NCBI GenBank assembly: GCA_938042265.1
Contig: CALIRN010000291.1
Coordinates: forward strand, 1-6,002
Direction of reading: 5' to 3'
From: an uncultured Eubacteriaceae bacterium
GTDB taxonomy: Bacteria > Bacillota > Clostridia > Lachnospirales > CAG-274
Length of the DNA: 6,002 bases
Each line of letters opens with the position of its first letter. Position 1 is the stretch's first letter. The notes under the pieces are model-generated. The model made no database searches and was not told the DNA's origin. It saw only the letters and a program-made list of their open reading frames with translations. Below are positions 5,278 to 6,002 of the stretch, piece after piece. Made by a program: the position numbers and the translations under genes.

Positions 5278-6002
5278 TTATTTTTCATTTTTTCCACATA
5301 AGGTCAGAGTTTCCCTAAAATACTCATTAAGCACTTTAATATAGGTACCCTTCATACCCAGAGAACGTGATTCAAGAACACCTGCGCTCTCCAGCTTTCT
5401 TATGGCATTAACAATAACGGAACGGGTAATCCCCTCCTTATCGGCAATACGGCTTGCAACAATAACGCCCTCATTGCCGCCCAGTTCTCTGAATATAATT
5501 GCAGACACCATAAGCTCAGAATAGGACAGTGAGTCCGTAACAACTCTTACAGTTTCCCTCTTGCGCTGCTCATCAAGCCTTGCTTCATTTTCCATAGCAC
5601 ACATAATAAGCCCCATAAAGCAGGAAACGCCCACGCAAAGCATTGTTTCAGACTCATCAAGCGCACCCCTGCGGTATACTATAAGGCTGCCCACACGTCT
5701 GCCAAACATACGTATCGGAAATATGCCTGCCGTATAGCACTTAATATCATTTTTTGCCGCAGTCCTTACGGGCAGCTCCTCCATAGGTACGTTTATAAGG
5801 TCAGCATTCATATCGTAAATACTGTCTGCCAATACTCCGTCAAGACTCTCATTTTCCGTTCTGTCAAAAGGATTAAACCTTTCAAGCCTTTCCTCTGCAA
5901 TAATTATGCCCCTGCCGTCCACAACAAGCACAGCGGCAGGCAGGTCACTGCAAAGTCTGGCAGCGGCAGTCCTTATCGCCGCTCCTCCGTCCGCAGACTG
6001 TG
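5278..6002 (-). CDS. codY: GTP- and branched-chain-amino-acid-sensing regulator CodY, N-terminus off the window
   Basis: The frame is open to the right edge, giving 240 residues. B. subtilis CodY has about 259, so roughly 20 are missing. The GTG at 5931 is an internal valine, not a start, since the frame continues upstream with recognisable GAF sequence (AAIRTAAARLC). Residues ~1-140 form the GAF ligand-binding domain (AVLVVDGRG, LINVP, GRRVGSLIVYR), more divergent than the rest. The linker contains DSLSYSELM. The winged helix-turn-helix is at ~178-226, with VASRIADKEGITRSVIVNAI, RKLESAGVLESRSLGMKG and TYIKVLN. CodY represses amino-acid supply and adaptation genes when branched-chain amino acids and GTP are plentiful. 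It ends with TAA, with no terminator before the next gene. Confidence 0.97.
   Translation of the reverse strand, partial: QSADGGAAIRTAAARLCSDLPAAVLVVDGRGIIIAEERLERFNPFDRTENESLDGVLADSIYDMNADLINVPMEELPVRTAAKNDIKCYTAGIFPIRMFGRRVGSLIVYRRGALDESETMLCVGVSCFMGLIMCAMENEARLDEQRKRETVRVVTDSLSYSELMVSAIIFRELGGNEGVIVASRIADKEGITRSVIVNAIRKLESAGVLESRSLGMKGTYIKVLNEYFRETLTLCGKNEK

Noticed and set aside
1..6002. CRISPR array, insertion sequence, phage or defence genes
   Set aside because: I see no spaced direct repeats, transposase motifs, inverted terminal repeats or phage genes; every long frame is accounted for by housekeeping or regulatory families.

Overview
All recognisable genes in this window lie on the minus strand, so the biology reads from position 6002 down to 1. 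The window looks like anaerobic Bacillota (Clostridia-type, probably gut or environmental metagenome). Support for this is a CodY whose DNA-binding region is nearly identical in pattern to the Bacillota regulator, a dimeric single-chain glycyl-tRNA synthetase, strong AAGGAGG ribosome binding sites, and near-consensus sigma-A promoters with TGn extensions. Base composition is not uniform. From about 1600 to 6002 the DNA is AT-rich. From 1 to about 1560 it is visibly GC-rich with GC-ending codons.

Right part (6002 to about 2338): codY, open at the window edge, is followed by DUF402 protein - RadC-family protein - PspC-domain protein - glyS. Spacing is tight and ribosome binding sites overlap upstream stop codons, so the last four look like one transcription unit. 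A promoter between codY and the DUF402 gene carries a 14/15 match to the CodY box within its spacer, which suggests CodY represses this unit. The glyS frame is broken by an apparent one-base deletion in a run of four A. A bulged 14-bp hairpin follows glyS.

Middle part (about 2250 to 1600): a tRNA-Lys(CTT) gene has its own promoter and an intrinsic terminator. A second strong promoter then drives rpsB through a structured leader (outer 7-bp helix enclosing an inner hairpin) that resembles a ribosomal-protein autoregulatory leader.

Junction and left part (about 1610 to 1): the rpsB frame carries about 54 residues of ribosomal protein S2 and then, without losing frame, becomes ribosomal protein L10. 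L7/L12 follows, then a strong terminator, then a GNAT acetyltransferase with its own promoter that runs off the left edge. Composition changes at the same point as the S2-to-L10 switch, so the most economical reading is that two genomes were joined in assembly or amplification within about 1560-1610, not that a natural fusion exists. Gene-order conclusions should not be drawn across that point.

I found no convincing undescribed system. The observations most worth checking are the CodY-box promoter, the rpsB leader and the S2/L10 join.
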